A stretch of DNA of 64,000 bases from JBQTGK01 sp052400665. Its GTDB lineage: Bacteria; Bacteroidota; Bacteroidia; Bacteroidales; Marinifilaceae. The position numbers and the translations under genes were made by a program. Below are positions 51,350-58,947 of the stretch, in pieces (position 1 is the stretch's first letter; every line of letters begins with the position of its first letter). The stretch lies in NCBI GenBank assembly GCA_052400665.1, contig JBQTGK010000004.1; one strand, given 5' to 3'. Below the pieces are notes generated by a model that worked only from the letters and a program-made list of their open reading frames with translations, searched no databases and was not told where the DNA came from.

Positions 51350-52087
51350 ATGAAAAGAATATTATTTGCAATTTTAATTTGTGCAGTATCAGGCATTACT
51401 GCTTTTGCACAAAAAGGAGAATTAATGTCGGCAACGCATAATATTTATACAGGAATTGCTCATACCTATAAAGTTACGGGTGATGATGATATTAGTTGGG
51501 AAGTTTTTTCTAATGAGGATTGTACATCAACTGCTGATGCAGCGGCATATACTTTTACAGGTACCACTAACTTAACCAAAGAGCTAACATTAACCTGGAA
51601 TGTTGCAGGTACTTATTATTTGCGTGTAAAGCAGTTAAATACAACAACAAGTTGTTACAATTATAAAACTTTAAAAGTTGTAGTAACTGCTGTTGATGAT
51701 ATGACTTTTGCTTTTGCAGCAAGCGCAACAAGCGAGGATTGTGCGGTTAATATTTCTGGTGCAGATATTAGCTTCGATGTTACATTGAGCGGACTTAATT
51801 TGGTACATGTATCTGGTAAGCAAGCTCAAATTGAATATGACGTTGATGGAGGAACAAAAGATTGGTTAAATGTAAGTTTGGCTGAAGGATCTGTACCTGG
51901 CACTTACTATATTACTATTCCTGCAGCTCAACTTGTTAGTACTACTCCAGAAGCAACACAATCTTTCGCTATTAATGTATATCAGTTGAAAGATGGTAAT
52001 GGTGCTACTAATGACTTTACTGCAACACCAGTTACTCATACTTGGATTGCAACTGGTCTTCCAACTATTAGTGATATTGAATTCTAA
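51350..52087 (+). CDS. Small secreted two-domain protein, paralogue 6
   Basis: The 245-residue product has a signal peptide ending ITAFA-QKG. Domain 1 has HTYKV, ISWEVFSNEDC, LTLTWNVAGTYYLRVKQ and a Cys in TSCYNYKT. Domain 2 starts SEDCAVNISGADISFDVTLSG. It ends GLPTISDIEF, nearly identical to the end of paralogue 5. It lies 22 bases after paralogue 5 and 12 before paralogue 7, so translation is tightly packed. Confidence 0.77.
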   Translation: MKRILFAILICAVSGITAFAQKGELMSATHNIYTGIAHTYKVTGDDDISWEVFSNEDCTSTADAAAYTFTGTTNLTKELTLTWNVAGTYYLRVKQLNTTTSCYNYKTLKVVVTAVDDMTFAFAASATSEDCAVNISGADISFDVTLSGLNLVHVSGKQAQIEYDVDGGTKDWLNVSLAEGSVPGTYYITIPAAQLVSTTPEATQSFAINVYQLKDGNGATNDFTATPVTHTWIATGLPTISDIEF

Positions 52088-52099
52088 AATTAAATAGAT

Positions 52100-52804
52100 A
52101 TGAAAAAAATATATTTATTAATCGCTTTAACTTTTGGTCTTGTGCACTTTGCTAGTGCACAGATCGACCAGCAGGTGACTTTGGGAACTAGCCATAATTA
52201 TTCTGTTGATGCAGTTACGGGCTATACTTATACCTGGGCTGTTGATGTTGCAGGTTCTGATACCGATCTTAGTGCCGTTACAGGCAACTCTATAAGTATT
52301 GATTGGAATCAGAATGCAGGAACATATAACATTACTGTTTTTGCTACAGAAACGGCTACATCCTGTATTTCCGAGACGGAAACTATTACGGTAGAAGTTT
52401 TAGGTCAGTCGTCGGTATTATTTGCAGCAGCTGATGATGCAACAACCTGTTCCGATTTAGATGGATATACCGATGGTGGTGGTTCTAGTGCAGGAAGTAG
52501 TTCATTCTCTGTTGAATTTACTGGTGGTCTGGCTCCTTACGATTTAGTTTATAAAATATTAAATCCAGATGGAACACAATTAGGAGCTGATATTCCGTTA
52601 ATTGATCTTCCTGCTTCAGCAACAATTACTGTTGATAATCATTTTATAAATGATGGAACAACATCGGTTGATTATAAAGTGGTACTTGTTAGTGCAACAA
52701 CTGATGATGGAGCTTCTGTATTGGTTGATGGCGATGTTACCAGCAATACTAGAACTATTACAGTATTACCAAAACCAAGAATTACAGGTGGTATAAAATT
52801 TTAA
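52100..52804 (+). CDS. Small secreted two-domain protein, paralogue 7
   Basis: At 234 residues this is the shortest of the run. The signal peptide ends HFASA-QID. Domain 1 has HNYSV, YTYTWAVDVAG, ISIDWNQNAGTYNITVFA and a Cys in SCISETE. Domain 2 starts TTCSDLDG, has a Ser/Gly-rich insert, then VEFTGGLAPYDLVYKI. It ends LPKPRITGGIKF. It lies 17 bases before the 853-residue T9SS-domain protein, whose first ~200 residues have the same plan. Confidence 0.77.
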   Translation: MKKIYLLIALTFGLVHFASAQIDQQVTLGTSHNYSVDAVTGYTYTWAVDVAGSDTDLSAVTGNSISIDWNQNAGTYNITVFATETATSCISETETITVEVLGQSSVLFAAADDATTCSDLDGYTDGGGSSAGSSSFSVEFTGGLAPYDLVYKILNPDGTQLGADIPLIDLPASATITVDNHFINDGTTSVDYKVVLVSATTDDGASVLVDGDVTSNTRTITVLPKPRITGGIKF

Positions 52805-52821
52805 TCTGAAATAAAATATAA

Positions 52822-55383
52822 ATGTTTAAAACCTTACTACATAAAACACTGCTTACCGCACTGCTAATCCTCATGGGAGGATTGGCGGCTGTGGCGCAGC
52901 AGTATGTAGCTAAGGGAACAACATTAAATTTTAAAGTAGAGGAGAATGCTGCTTACAAATACCATTGGTCGGTAACACATACTACTAAGGGAGAGGTTGC
53001 TTATTTGCCATCGAATACTTTCGAATCGGGCGATTATCAGTTTAACGATGCCGGTACCTACGAGGTGAAGGTGTATCCTGAGGATTTGGGGACTTACTGT
53101 TTTGGCGAAGCTTTAACTATGCTTGTGGTTGTTGATGAGGCAACACCTACAGCTGTTTTTGAAGAGCTGGAAGTGCCTTATGTATGTTCTCAGAACAATG
53201 GCGATGATGTTAATAGTAAACTTAGTGTGACTGTAAATTACGAAGGACCTAAACCATGGACCTTTAAATATTCGGTAGATCGAGACCCTGCCGTTATGCC
53301 GGAGGGTGCCGATGAAATATATACAAATACCTTCGATTTCGAAATCGAGATTCGTAATGAATCGGGTAAGCAAAAAACTTCTGAGATTCTTTTGGTAGAA
53401 GCCAAAACAATAAGTGGAATACCAGTTGAAGAAGATTTGGATAATCAAACACTTTTTGTGAATGTTTATGCATTACCTACTACCGAATTTGTCGATTACG
53501 AACCAGTTATTCAGGCCGGAACACTTCAGGCCTATACGGCACGAGTGGAGTTCCAGGAGAATTATGAGATTTTTGTTCCTGATGGAGCTGTTGTAATGAA
53601 TGAAAGTACGGTTTTGGAATCAGATGATTTTCATAAGCTGTTAAGTTTCGATGTACAATGGGGGAATACTACTGGCGATTATCAGGTTAAACTGATAGAG
53701 CGTAATAATTTCGATTGTGCGGGAGATACAGTATTTGCTAATGTAAAAGTTGTGGAGTCGTTCTCTGTTAGCTTAGGCGATGATTTAAGTTTCTGTGCTG
53801 GCGAAAGTCGTACTTTAACCCCAGTTATGGACTTAGATGGAGATTATTCTTTCCTATGGTCCGATGGATCTACAGAACCAACATTAACGGTTAGCGAAAA
53901 TGGAACTTTCTCGGTTACGGTTACCGATGCCATTTCAGGTAAGCAATCTACTGCATCAGTAAATGTTACATTATTAGAAGCTCCTGTTGTCGATTTAGGT
54001 CCGGATTATCAACTGGCCGATGCCGAAATACTAACGCTCGATGCTCAAAATGCAGGTTTGGATTATCTGTGGTCTACTACAGAAACAACACAAACAATAC
54101 AGGTAAATACAAGTGGTACTTATAGTGTTACTGTAACTAATGCCAATGGCTGTTCGGCTAGCGACGAAATTGTAGTGAGCAGCTTAAGTGATGTATTTGC
54201 GATTAATTTAGGCGAAGATCAGGATATTTGTGAAGGCGATGAATTTGTATTGAATCCAAATCCTTCTTTATCACAAAATTATACATACCTGTGGTCTAAT
54301 GGTGCAGCTACTTCAACATTAACTGTTAGCGAGTCGGGAACTTATTGGGTTACTGTTCGCGACGAGGCAGAAAATAAGCAAACCGATACCCTTGTAATTA
54401 CTGTTCATCCTCTTCCTATTGTTGATCTTGGCGATGATCTTGTATTATACGATGGTGAAACAGCCACACTTGATGCTGGCGAAGAAGGTCTGAATGGATC
54501 TTATGAGTGGAATACAGGAGAAGATAGTCAGACTATTACAGTGAGCGAAGAGAATGTTTATACTGTATTAGTTACAAATGAATTTGGATGTTACAGTACC
54601 GACGAAATAAGTGTAATTAAGAAAGAGGGTCATAAATTCACCGTTGATTTAGGTGGTGATCCTAGTCCTATTTGTGAAGGCGATAGTATTTATCTGGAGC
54701 CAGGTATAGATCGTGAATTTGCATCGGAAGCAACTTACCGTTGGATACCTTCAGAATCTACCGAAAAAGGTATTTTTGTTTCGCAAACAGGTAAATATTG
54801 TGTAGAAGTAACCGATCCTTATGGAAATACCGAAGGCGATTGTATCGAATTAACAGTTAATCCATCTCCTGAGGTAGATTTAGGTGAAGATTTAGTTCTC
54901 AACAATGGGGAAACCGTTGAGCTGGACGCAGAAAATATTGGTTCTACTTACATGTGGTTTGTAGATTCAGATATTGATATTAAGCCAAGTGCTATCGAAC
55001 AGATTATTGAGGTTAGTGAAACTGGCGAGTATCGTGTAGAAGTTACCAACGAGTATAGTTGTACTGCCAGAGATACGATTAATATCTTATTTGGTGGTAG
55101 TCAATTCTCGGTAGATTTACCTACTGCATTTTCTCCAGGTTCAAATAAAGAAGATAACAAGGTGTTAAAACTTTTTGGAGATACCGAAGAAATCAAAGAG
55201 ATGAGTTTGATTATTTATAACAGACTTGGACATAAAGTATTTCAGGCTAATTATAATGTTGGTTGGGATGGTACTTACAAAGGACAAAATCTTGATATGG
55301 ATGCTTATGTATACTTCCTTAAAGTAACATTTAGTGATGGTGGTCAATTCCAAAAGCAAGGAAATGTAACTCTAATCAGATAA
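52822..55383 (+). CDS. Secreted PKD/Ig-like repeat protein with type-B T9SS C-terminal domain (gliding-motility-associated type)
   Basis: The 853-residue product has a signal peptide ending LAAVA-QQ. Residues ~27-225 repeat the two-domain plan of the small paralogues (LNFKV, YHWSV, FNDAGTYEVKVYP, then VPYVCSQNN) and run into YALPTTEFVDYEP, the counterpart of their C-termini. Then come four or so Ig-like repeats marked VDLGxD and Y-x-WSxG. Residues ~760-853 are the type-B T9SS domain: VDLPTAFSPGSNKEDN, MSLIIYNRLGHKVFQ, GWDGTYKGQ and AYVYFLKVTF. It should be exported to the surface by T9SS and is probably the anchor of the system. Confidence 0.9.
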   Translation: MFKTLLHKTLLTALLILMGGLAAVAQQYVAKGTTLNFKVEENAAYKYHWSVTHTTKGEVAYLPSNTFESGDYQFNDAGTYEVKVYPEDLGTYCFGEALTMLVVVDEATPTAVFEELEVPYVCSQNNGDDVNSKLSVTVNYEGPKPWTFKYSVDRDPAVMPEGADEIYTNTFDFEIEIRNESGKQKTSEILLVEAKTISGIPVEEDLDNQTLFVNVYALPTTEFVDYEPVIQAGTLQAYTARVEFQENYEIFVPDGAVVMNESTVLESDDFHKLLSFDVQWGNTTGDYQVKLIERNNFDCAGDTVFANVKVVESFSVSLGDDLSFCAGESRTLTPVMDLDGDYSFLWSDGSTEPTLTVSENGTFSVTVTDAISGKQSTASVNVTLLEAPVVDLGPDYQLADAEILTLDAQNAGLDYLWSTTETTQTIQVNTSGTYSVTVTNANGCSASDEIVVSSLSDVFAINLGEDQDICEGDEFVLNPNPSLSQNYTYLWSNGAATSTLTVSESGTYWVTVRDEAENKQTDTLVITVHPLPIVDLGDDLVLYDGETATLDAGEEGLNGSYEWNTGEDSQTITVSEENVYTVLVTNEFGCYSTDEISVIKKEGHKFTVDLGGDPSPICEGDSIYLEPGIDREFASEATYRWIPSESTEKGIFVSQTGKYCVEVTDPYGNTEGDCIELTVNPSPEVDLGEDLVLNNGETVELDAENIGSTYMWFVDSDIDIKPSAIEQIIEVSETGEYRVEVTNEYSCTARDTINILFGGSQFSVDLPTAFSPGSNKEDNKVLKLFGDTEEIKEMSLIIYNRLGHKVFQANYNVGWDGTYKGQNLDMDAYVYFLKVTFSDGGQFQKQGNVTLIR

Positions 55384-55472
55384 ATTTGATTAATCGAATT
55401 TTATTGGTGGTATAATTTAGAATTGATTAAGTATATTTAAACCGTGTAAAAAATGTGTTTAATTATAATATT

Positions 55473-55548
55473 TATGTTTGGGTAATTGCTAAAAAATACC
55501 CATTTTCATAATTTAAAGAAGGGCCATTCTTATTGGGAATGGCTTTTT
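55473..55548 (+). promoter_or_regulatory. Internal promoter and terminator-like leader hairpin of porP/sprF
   Basis: TATGTTTG at 55473-55480 matches the -7 consensus. Downstream, GCCATTC / GAATGGC (55523-55543) is followed by five Ts and ends only 10 bases before the porP start. It may end the upstream operon or attenuate porP transcripts. Confidence 0.55.
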
Positions 55549-55558
55549 ACAAACATTT

Positions 55559-56626
55559 ATGAGAAGAAAATTGTTATTTGTATTATGTATCTTGTTTTTT
55601 GGGATCAGTAAGATCTCAGCACAACGTGTACACTCTTCTCAATTTTACTCGATACCTTTATTGTTAAATCCAGCCTTAACCGGAAACTCCGATTATAACC
55701 TTCGTGGGGGAATGAATTACCGTAACCAATGGAATAGTGTTACGACTCCTTTTGTGTCGCAATCTGTTTTTGTGGATGGTAAATTATCAACACAATTACT
55801 TAGCTCTTCGTGGATTGGTATTGGTGGTATGATTTTTAACGATAAGGCTGGAGATGGTGGATTAAAAACTACTCAGGTAATGTTTTCTTCCTCTTTGAAT
55901 AAGAGCTTAAATGCAGGAAATACTCTGTTTATTCATGCTGGATTAGGTCTAGAGCTAATAAACAAATCGGTTGATTTTAATAAACTTACTTTTGGAGAAC
56001 AATGGGAAAACGGAGTTTTCGATCCCACTAGAAATAATAATGAAGATTATACTTCTCAGTCTTTGTTTTATATGGATTTTTCAGGTGGACTTATGATGAC
56101 CTATTTCAGAGGGAAAACAAAATATTTTATTGGGAGTGCTATTAGTCATATCAATCAGCCCGAAGAATCTTTTTATGGAGAGCGCGAAACAATTAATAAC
56201 CTAAAAAGGAAGTTTGCTATACACGGAGGGTTTGAAAGTCGTGTAAGTCCGCGAATGTATATAAAACCGGAAATAATGCATACCATAGAAAAAGGGGCCA
56301 GCGAATGGATTGCGGGTGCTAATGGGATGTCTCTTTTTGGCGAAAAAGGTACAATTTTTCATTATGGTATCTGGTATCGCTTTACTCAGGATATTATTCC
56401 TGTTTTTGGATATGAGAAAAAACGCTTGAAGGTTCTGCTTTCTTACGATATTAATGTCTCCGATTTACAAACGGCATCATCAAATCGTGGGGGATTAGAG
56501 ATCTCATTAACTTACAATTATAATTATTCTAACCCAAGAGAAATACGTAAACTTAAACGTCGCCAAAAAGTGAAAAAACTAGGCGATAAGGCAATCTCCT
56601 GTCCTAAGTTTTCTCACGAAGATTAA
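55559..56626 (+). CDS. Type IX secretion system outer-membrane protein, PorP/SprF family
   Basis: The 355-residue product has a signal peptide ending KISA-QRV. It has the family opening HSSQFYSIPLLLNPALTG, then YNLRGGMNYRNQW, GIGGMIFNDKAGDGGLKTT and WYRFTQDIIPVFGYE, in an outer-membrane beta-barrel. PorP/SprF proteins pair with T9SS cargo that carries a type-B domain, as SprF does with SprB in Flavobacterium. Its position right after such a cargo gene indicates that it serves this locus. The C-terminal basic tail (KLKRRQKVKKLGDK) is unusual for a barrel end. Confidence 0.93.
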   Translation: MRRKLLFVLCILFFGISKISAQRVHSSQFYSIPLLLNPALTGNSDYNLRGGMNYRNQWNSVTTPFVSQSVFVDGKLSTQLLSSSWIGIGGMIFNDKAGDGGLKTTQVMFSSSLNKSLNAGNTLFIHAGLGLELINKSVDFNKLTFGEQWENGVFDPTRNNNEDYTSQSLFYMDFSGGLMMTYFRGKTKYFIGSAISHINQPEESFYGERETINNLKRKFAIHGGFESRVSPRMYIKPEIMHTIEKGASEWIAGANGMSLFGEKGTIFHYGIWYRFTQDIIPVFGYEKKRLKVLLSYDINVSDLQTASSNRGGLEISLTYNYNYSNPREIRKLKRRQKVKKLGDKAISCPKFSHED

Positions 56627-56627
56627 G

Positions 56628-56705
56628 GTTTCAAGCTCTAAGCTCCAAGTTTCAAGATCCAAGTATCAAGGTTCAAGTATTAAGTACGAAATATTAGGAT
56701 TCAAG
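56628..56705. repeat. Degenerate ~10-bp tandem repeats (TTCAAGnTCCAAG type)
   Basis: After the porP/sprF stop, short imperfect repeats follow one another (GTTTCAAGCTC, TAAGCTCCAAG, TTTCAAGATCC, AAGTATCAAGG, TTCAAGTATTAAG). No coding potential or terminator is visible. Such low-complexity runs are familiar in intergenic DNA of Bacteroidota, and I know of no function. Confidence 0.6.
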
Positions 56706-56785
56706 TTCTGAAGATTAAATTTCAATTGAGAAAGAGAAATAGCGAGCTTGCTGTTTAGTATAAAGTTTGGCAAGTTTGTTTGTAA

Positions 56786-57502
56786 TTAGGACTGTCTATC
56801 TTTTTTGATATATTCTTTTTTCTTTTTTTCTATTACTTTGCCTTCAACAATAATTACAATTTCGCCTTTTACCGTTTTCGAGCTAAAATGTTGAATTAAT
56901 TCGCTAAGTGTGCCTCTGGCATTTTCTTCATGCAGTTTTGTTAATTCTCTCGAAACAGCAGCCTTTCGGTTTTCCCCCATAACATCGGCAAATTGTTGTA
57001 ATGTTTTTACCAATCGGTGAGGCGATTCATAAAAAATCATGGTATGTGTTTGTTCGGCCAACTCGTTTAATTTGGTTTGGCGACCTTTTTTCTGAGGCAG
57101 AAAGCCTTCGAAACAAAATCGATCACAAGGCAAGCCCGAATTTACCAAAGCAGGAACAAAAGCTGTTGCTCCGGGTAAACATTCTACATTAATTCCCTGT
57201 TCGGCACAATGTTTTACCAAAAAGAAACCTGGGTCGGAAATGCCAGGAGTACCCGCATCAGAAATAAGGGCAATGGTTTCACCTGCTAAAATCCGGTTAA
57301 CGATATTTTCGGAGGTTTTATGCTCGTTAAACTTGTGATGCGAAAGCAAAGGCTTGCTAATTTCGTAATGCTTTAAAAGAAAGCCTGAGGTTCTTGTATC
57401 TTCAGCTAAAATTAAATCAACACTTTTTAAAACGTTAATTGCTCTTAGGGTAATATCTTCCAGGTTTCCAATAGGAGTAGGAACAAGGTAAAGTTTCGAC
57501 AT
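56786..57502 (-). CDS. rsmI: 16S rRNA (cytidine-2'-O)-methyltransferase
   Basis: The 238-residue tetrapyrrole-methylase-fold enzyme 2'-O-methylates C1402 (E. coli numbering) of 16S rRNA. Diagnostic segments are LYLVPTPIGNLEDITLRAI, LAEDTRTSGFLLKHY, LISDAGTPGISDPG, CLPGATAFVPALVNSGLP and FYESPHRLVKTL. The C-terminal domain of longer relatives is absent. It begins 3 bases after the stop of the upstream 204-residue gene, so the two are co-transcribed. Confidence 0.96.
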   Translation of the reverse strand: MSKLYLVPTPIGNLEDITLRAINVLKSVDLILAEDTRTSGFLLKHYEISKPLLSHHKFNEHKTSENIVNRILAGETIALISDAGTPGISDPGFFLVKHCAEQGINVECLPGATAFVPALVNSGLPCDRFCFEGFLPQKKGRQTKLNELAEQTHTMIFYESPHRLVKTLQQFADVMGENRKAAVSRELTKLHEENARGTLSELIQHFSSKTVKGEIVIIVEGKVIEKKKKEYIKKDRQS

Positions 57503-57505
57503 ACT

Positions 57506-58120
57506 TTAAAATTTTCTCTTTGTGATTTCGATAAATTGATTAACTATTGGATCCTCAAAATCCCAATTTTTATTTTTCCTGAAATGATCTTCTATGCTGC
57601 TAAAATTATCGGCACTATTAATAAAATTAATTTCAGTATTGTATTCTTCAGTACTATTATTAAACAACTCGCGGGTGAATAAAAATCGATCATTAATTCC
57701 TATTGCCGATTGAATATCACTTAAAGAGTTAGAGAAAAATTTTTCTCCCAGAATTTCCGAGCTTGGCTTTTGCAACTGATCGTTTAAATTCGATGCTTCT
57801 TCAGGTTCAGCAGTTTTGAGCTTAACTGTTTCCGGAATAATAGTTTCGGGAGTATTTTCTACAGTAATTTCTGGTTTTTCTTTAGGTTTTATTTCAACAT
57901 TTACTGTTTCAATAAGAATTTCAGGTTTTTCTATTTCTTTAACAGGATGGGTAAAACTTAACTTTAACAATTCAAATTCTTTGCTTAATCCTTCAATTCT
58001 GTCCGAAAGTAAAGGCATATCTTTTTCTAAATCATAAGGCTGATTTTTGAAATGCTCTAATAAGCTTTGAATTTCTCCCGTTTTATTCAAGAGCAGTTGA
58101 ATCATTAATTTCTTATCCAT
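57506..58120 (-). CDS. Cytoplasmic protein of unknown function
   Basis: The 204-residue protein has a helical N-terminus (residues 1-60), a low-complexity Glu/Pro/Lys/Thr linker (about 65-120) and a conserved-looking C-terminus with SDIQSAIGINDRFLFTRELF and DFEDPIVNQFIEITKRKF. From memory, this C-terminal pattern occurs in a family found across Bacteroidota next to rsmI or tdk, but no function is known to me. It forms an operon with rsmI and is divergent from tdk. Confidence 0.8.
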   Translation of the reverse strand: MDKKLMIQLLLNKTGEIQSLLEHFKNQPYDLEKDMPLLSDRIEGLSKEFELLKLSFTHPVKEIEKPEILIETVNVEIKPKEKPEITVENTPETIIPETVKLKTAEPEEASNLNDQLQKPSSEILGEKFFSNSLSDIQSAIGINDRFLFTRELFNNSTEEYNTEINFINSADNFSSIEDHFRKNKNWDFEDPIVNQFIEITKRKF

Positions 58121-58313
58121 CTGTTTTATTTTTTATCGATATTAAAGATCGAAGCGAGTTGGTTAAAACTGATTTTCTATACAAAGAAACGAGAATTTTT
58201 TGATTTGATTGTTTCCAACTGCCATTATAGGCTTTGGAAAATGGATTTAAAATATGATTTATCCAAAATGTTTACAATTATGACTTGTATGGCTAGAAAT
58301 AAATCTGTTTTCC

Positions 58314-58321
58314 TATTTTTG
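58314..58321 (+). promoter_or_regulatory. -7 box (TATTTTTG) of the tdk-murF/alr operon
   Basis: An exact TAnnTTTG match lies 32 bases before the tdk start. The nearest TTG upstream is 26 bases away, more than the usual 19-21. Confidence 0.45.
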
Positions 58322-58353
58322 TATATCTATGTAAAATGCCTAAACTATAATAC

Positions 58354-58938
58354 ATGTTTCTTGAGAATGATATAAACAGAGCTGGTCGAAATGGGTGGAT
58401 CGAGGTAATCGTAGGATCCATGTTTTCGGGGAAAACCGAAGAACTAATCCGTCGTTTGAACCGTGCTAAGATTGCTCGCCAGAAGGTAGAGATTTTTAAA
58501 CCTCATATCGATGTGCGCTATTCCGAAGATGAGGTAGTATCGCACAATGCCAATGCTATTCGATCTACACCAGTTGAAACTTCGGCCAATATTCTTCTGT
58601 TGGCCAGCAATGTTGATGTGATTGGTATCGACGAAGCACAATTTTTCGACGATGGATTGGCAGAAGTTTGTAATCAACTTGCAAATCAGGGGGTTCGGGT
58701 AATTGTTGCAGGTTTGGATATGGATTTTAGAGGAAACCCTTTTGGACCGATACCAAACCTAATGGCAAGAGCCGAATATGTTACTAAAGTTCATGCGGTA
58801 TGTATGCGATGTGGTAATTTAGCCAATTATTCTCACCGTTTATCCGAAGCCGATAAGCTTGTGGTTCTGGGCGAAAAGGAAGAATATGAGCCTTTATGTC
58901 GTTCCTGTTACTCAAAAATATACAGCACAACCAAGTAA
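58354..58938 (+). CDS. tdk: Thymidine kinase
   Basis: The 194-residue type II thymidine kinase phosphorylates thymidine to dTMP in salvage. It has the P-loop IVGSMFSGKTEELIRR, the DEAQFF segment (VIGIDEAQFFDDG), GLDMDFRGNPFGP, and two zinc-binding CxxC pairs (CMRCG and CRSC). The C-terminal zinc and lasso parts are intact. It lies 9 bases upstream of the murF-alr fusion. Confidence 0.96.
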   Translation: MFLENDINRAGRNGWIEVIVGSMFSGKTEELIRRLNRAKIARQKVEIFKPHIDVRYSEDEVVSHNANAIRSTPVETSANILLLASNVDVIGIDEAQFFDDGLAEVCNQLANQGVRVIVAGLDMDFRGNPFGPIPNLMARAEYVTKVHAVCMRCGNLANYSHRLSEADKLVVLGEKEEYEPLCRSCYSKIYSTTK

Positions 58939-58947
58939 ATTAATTAA

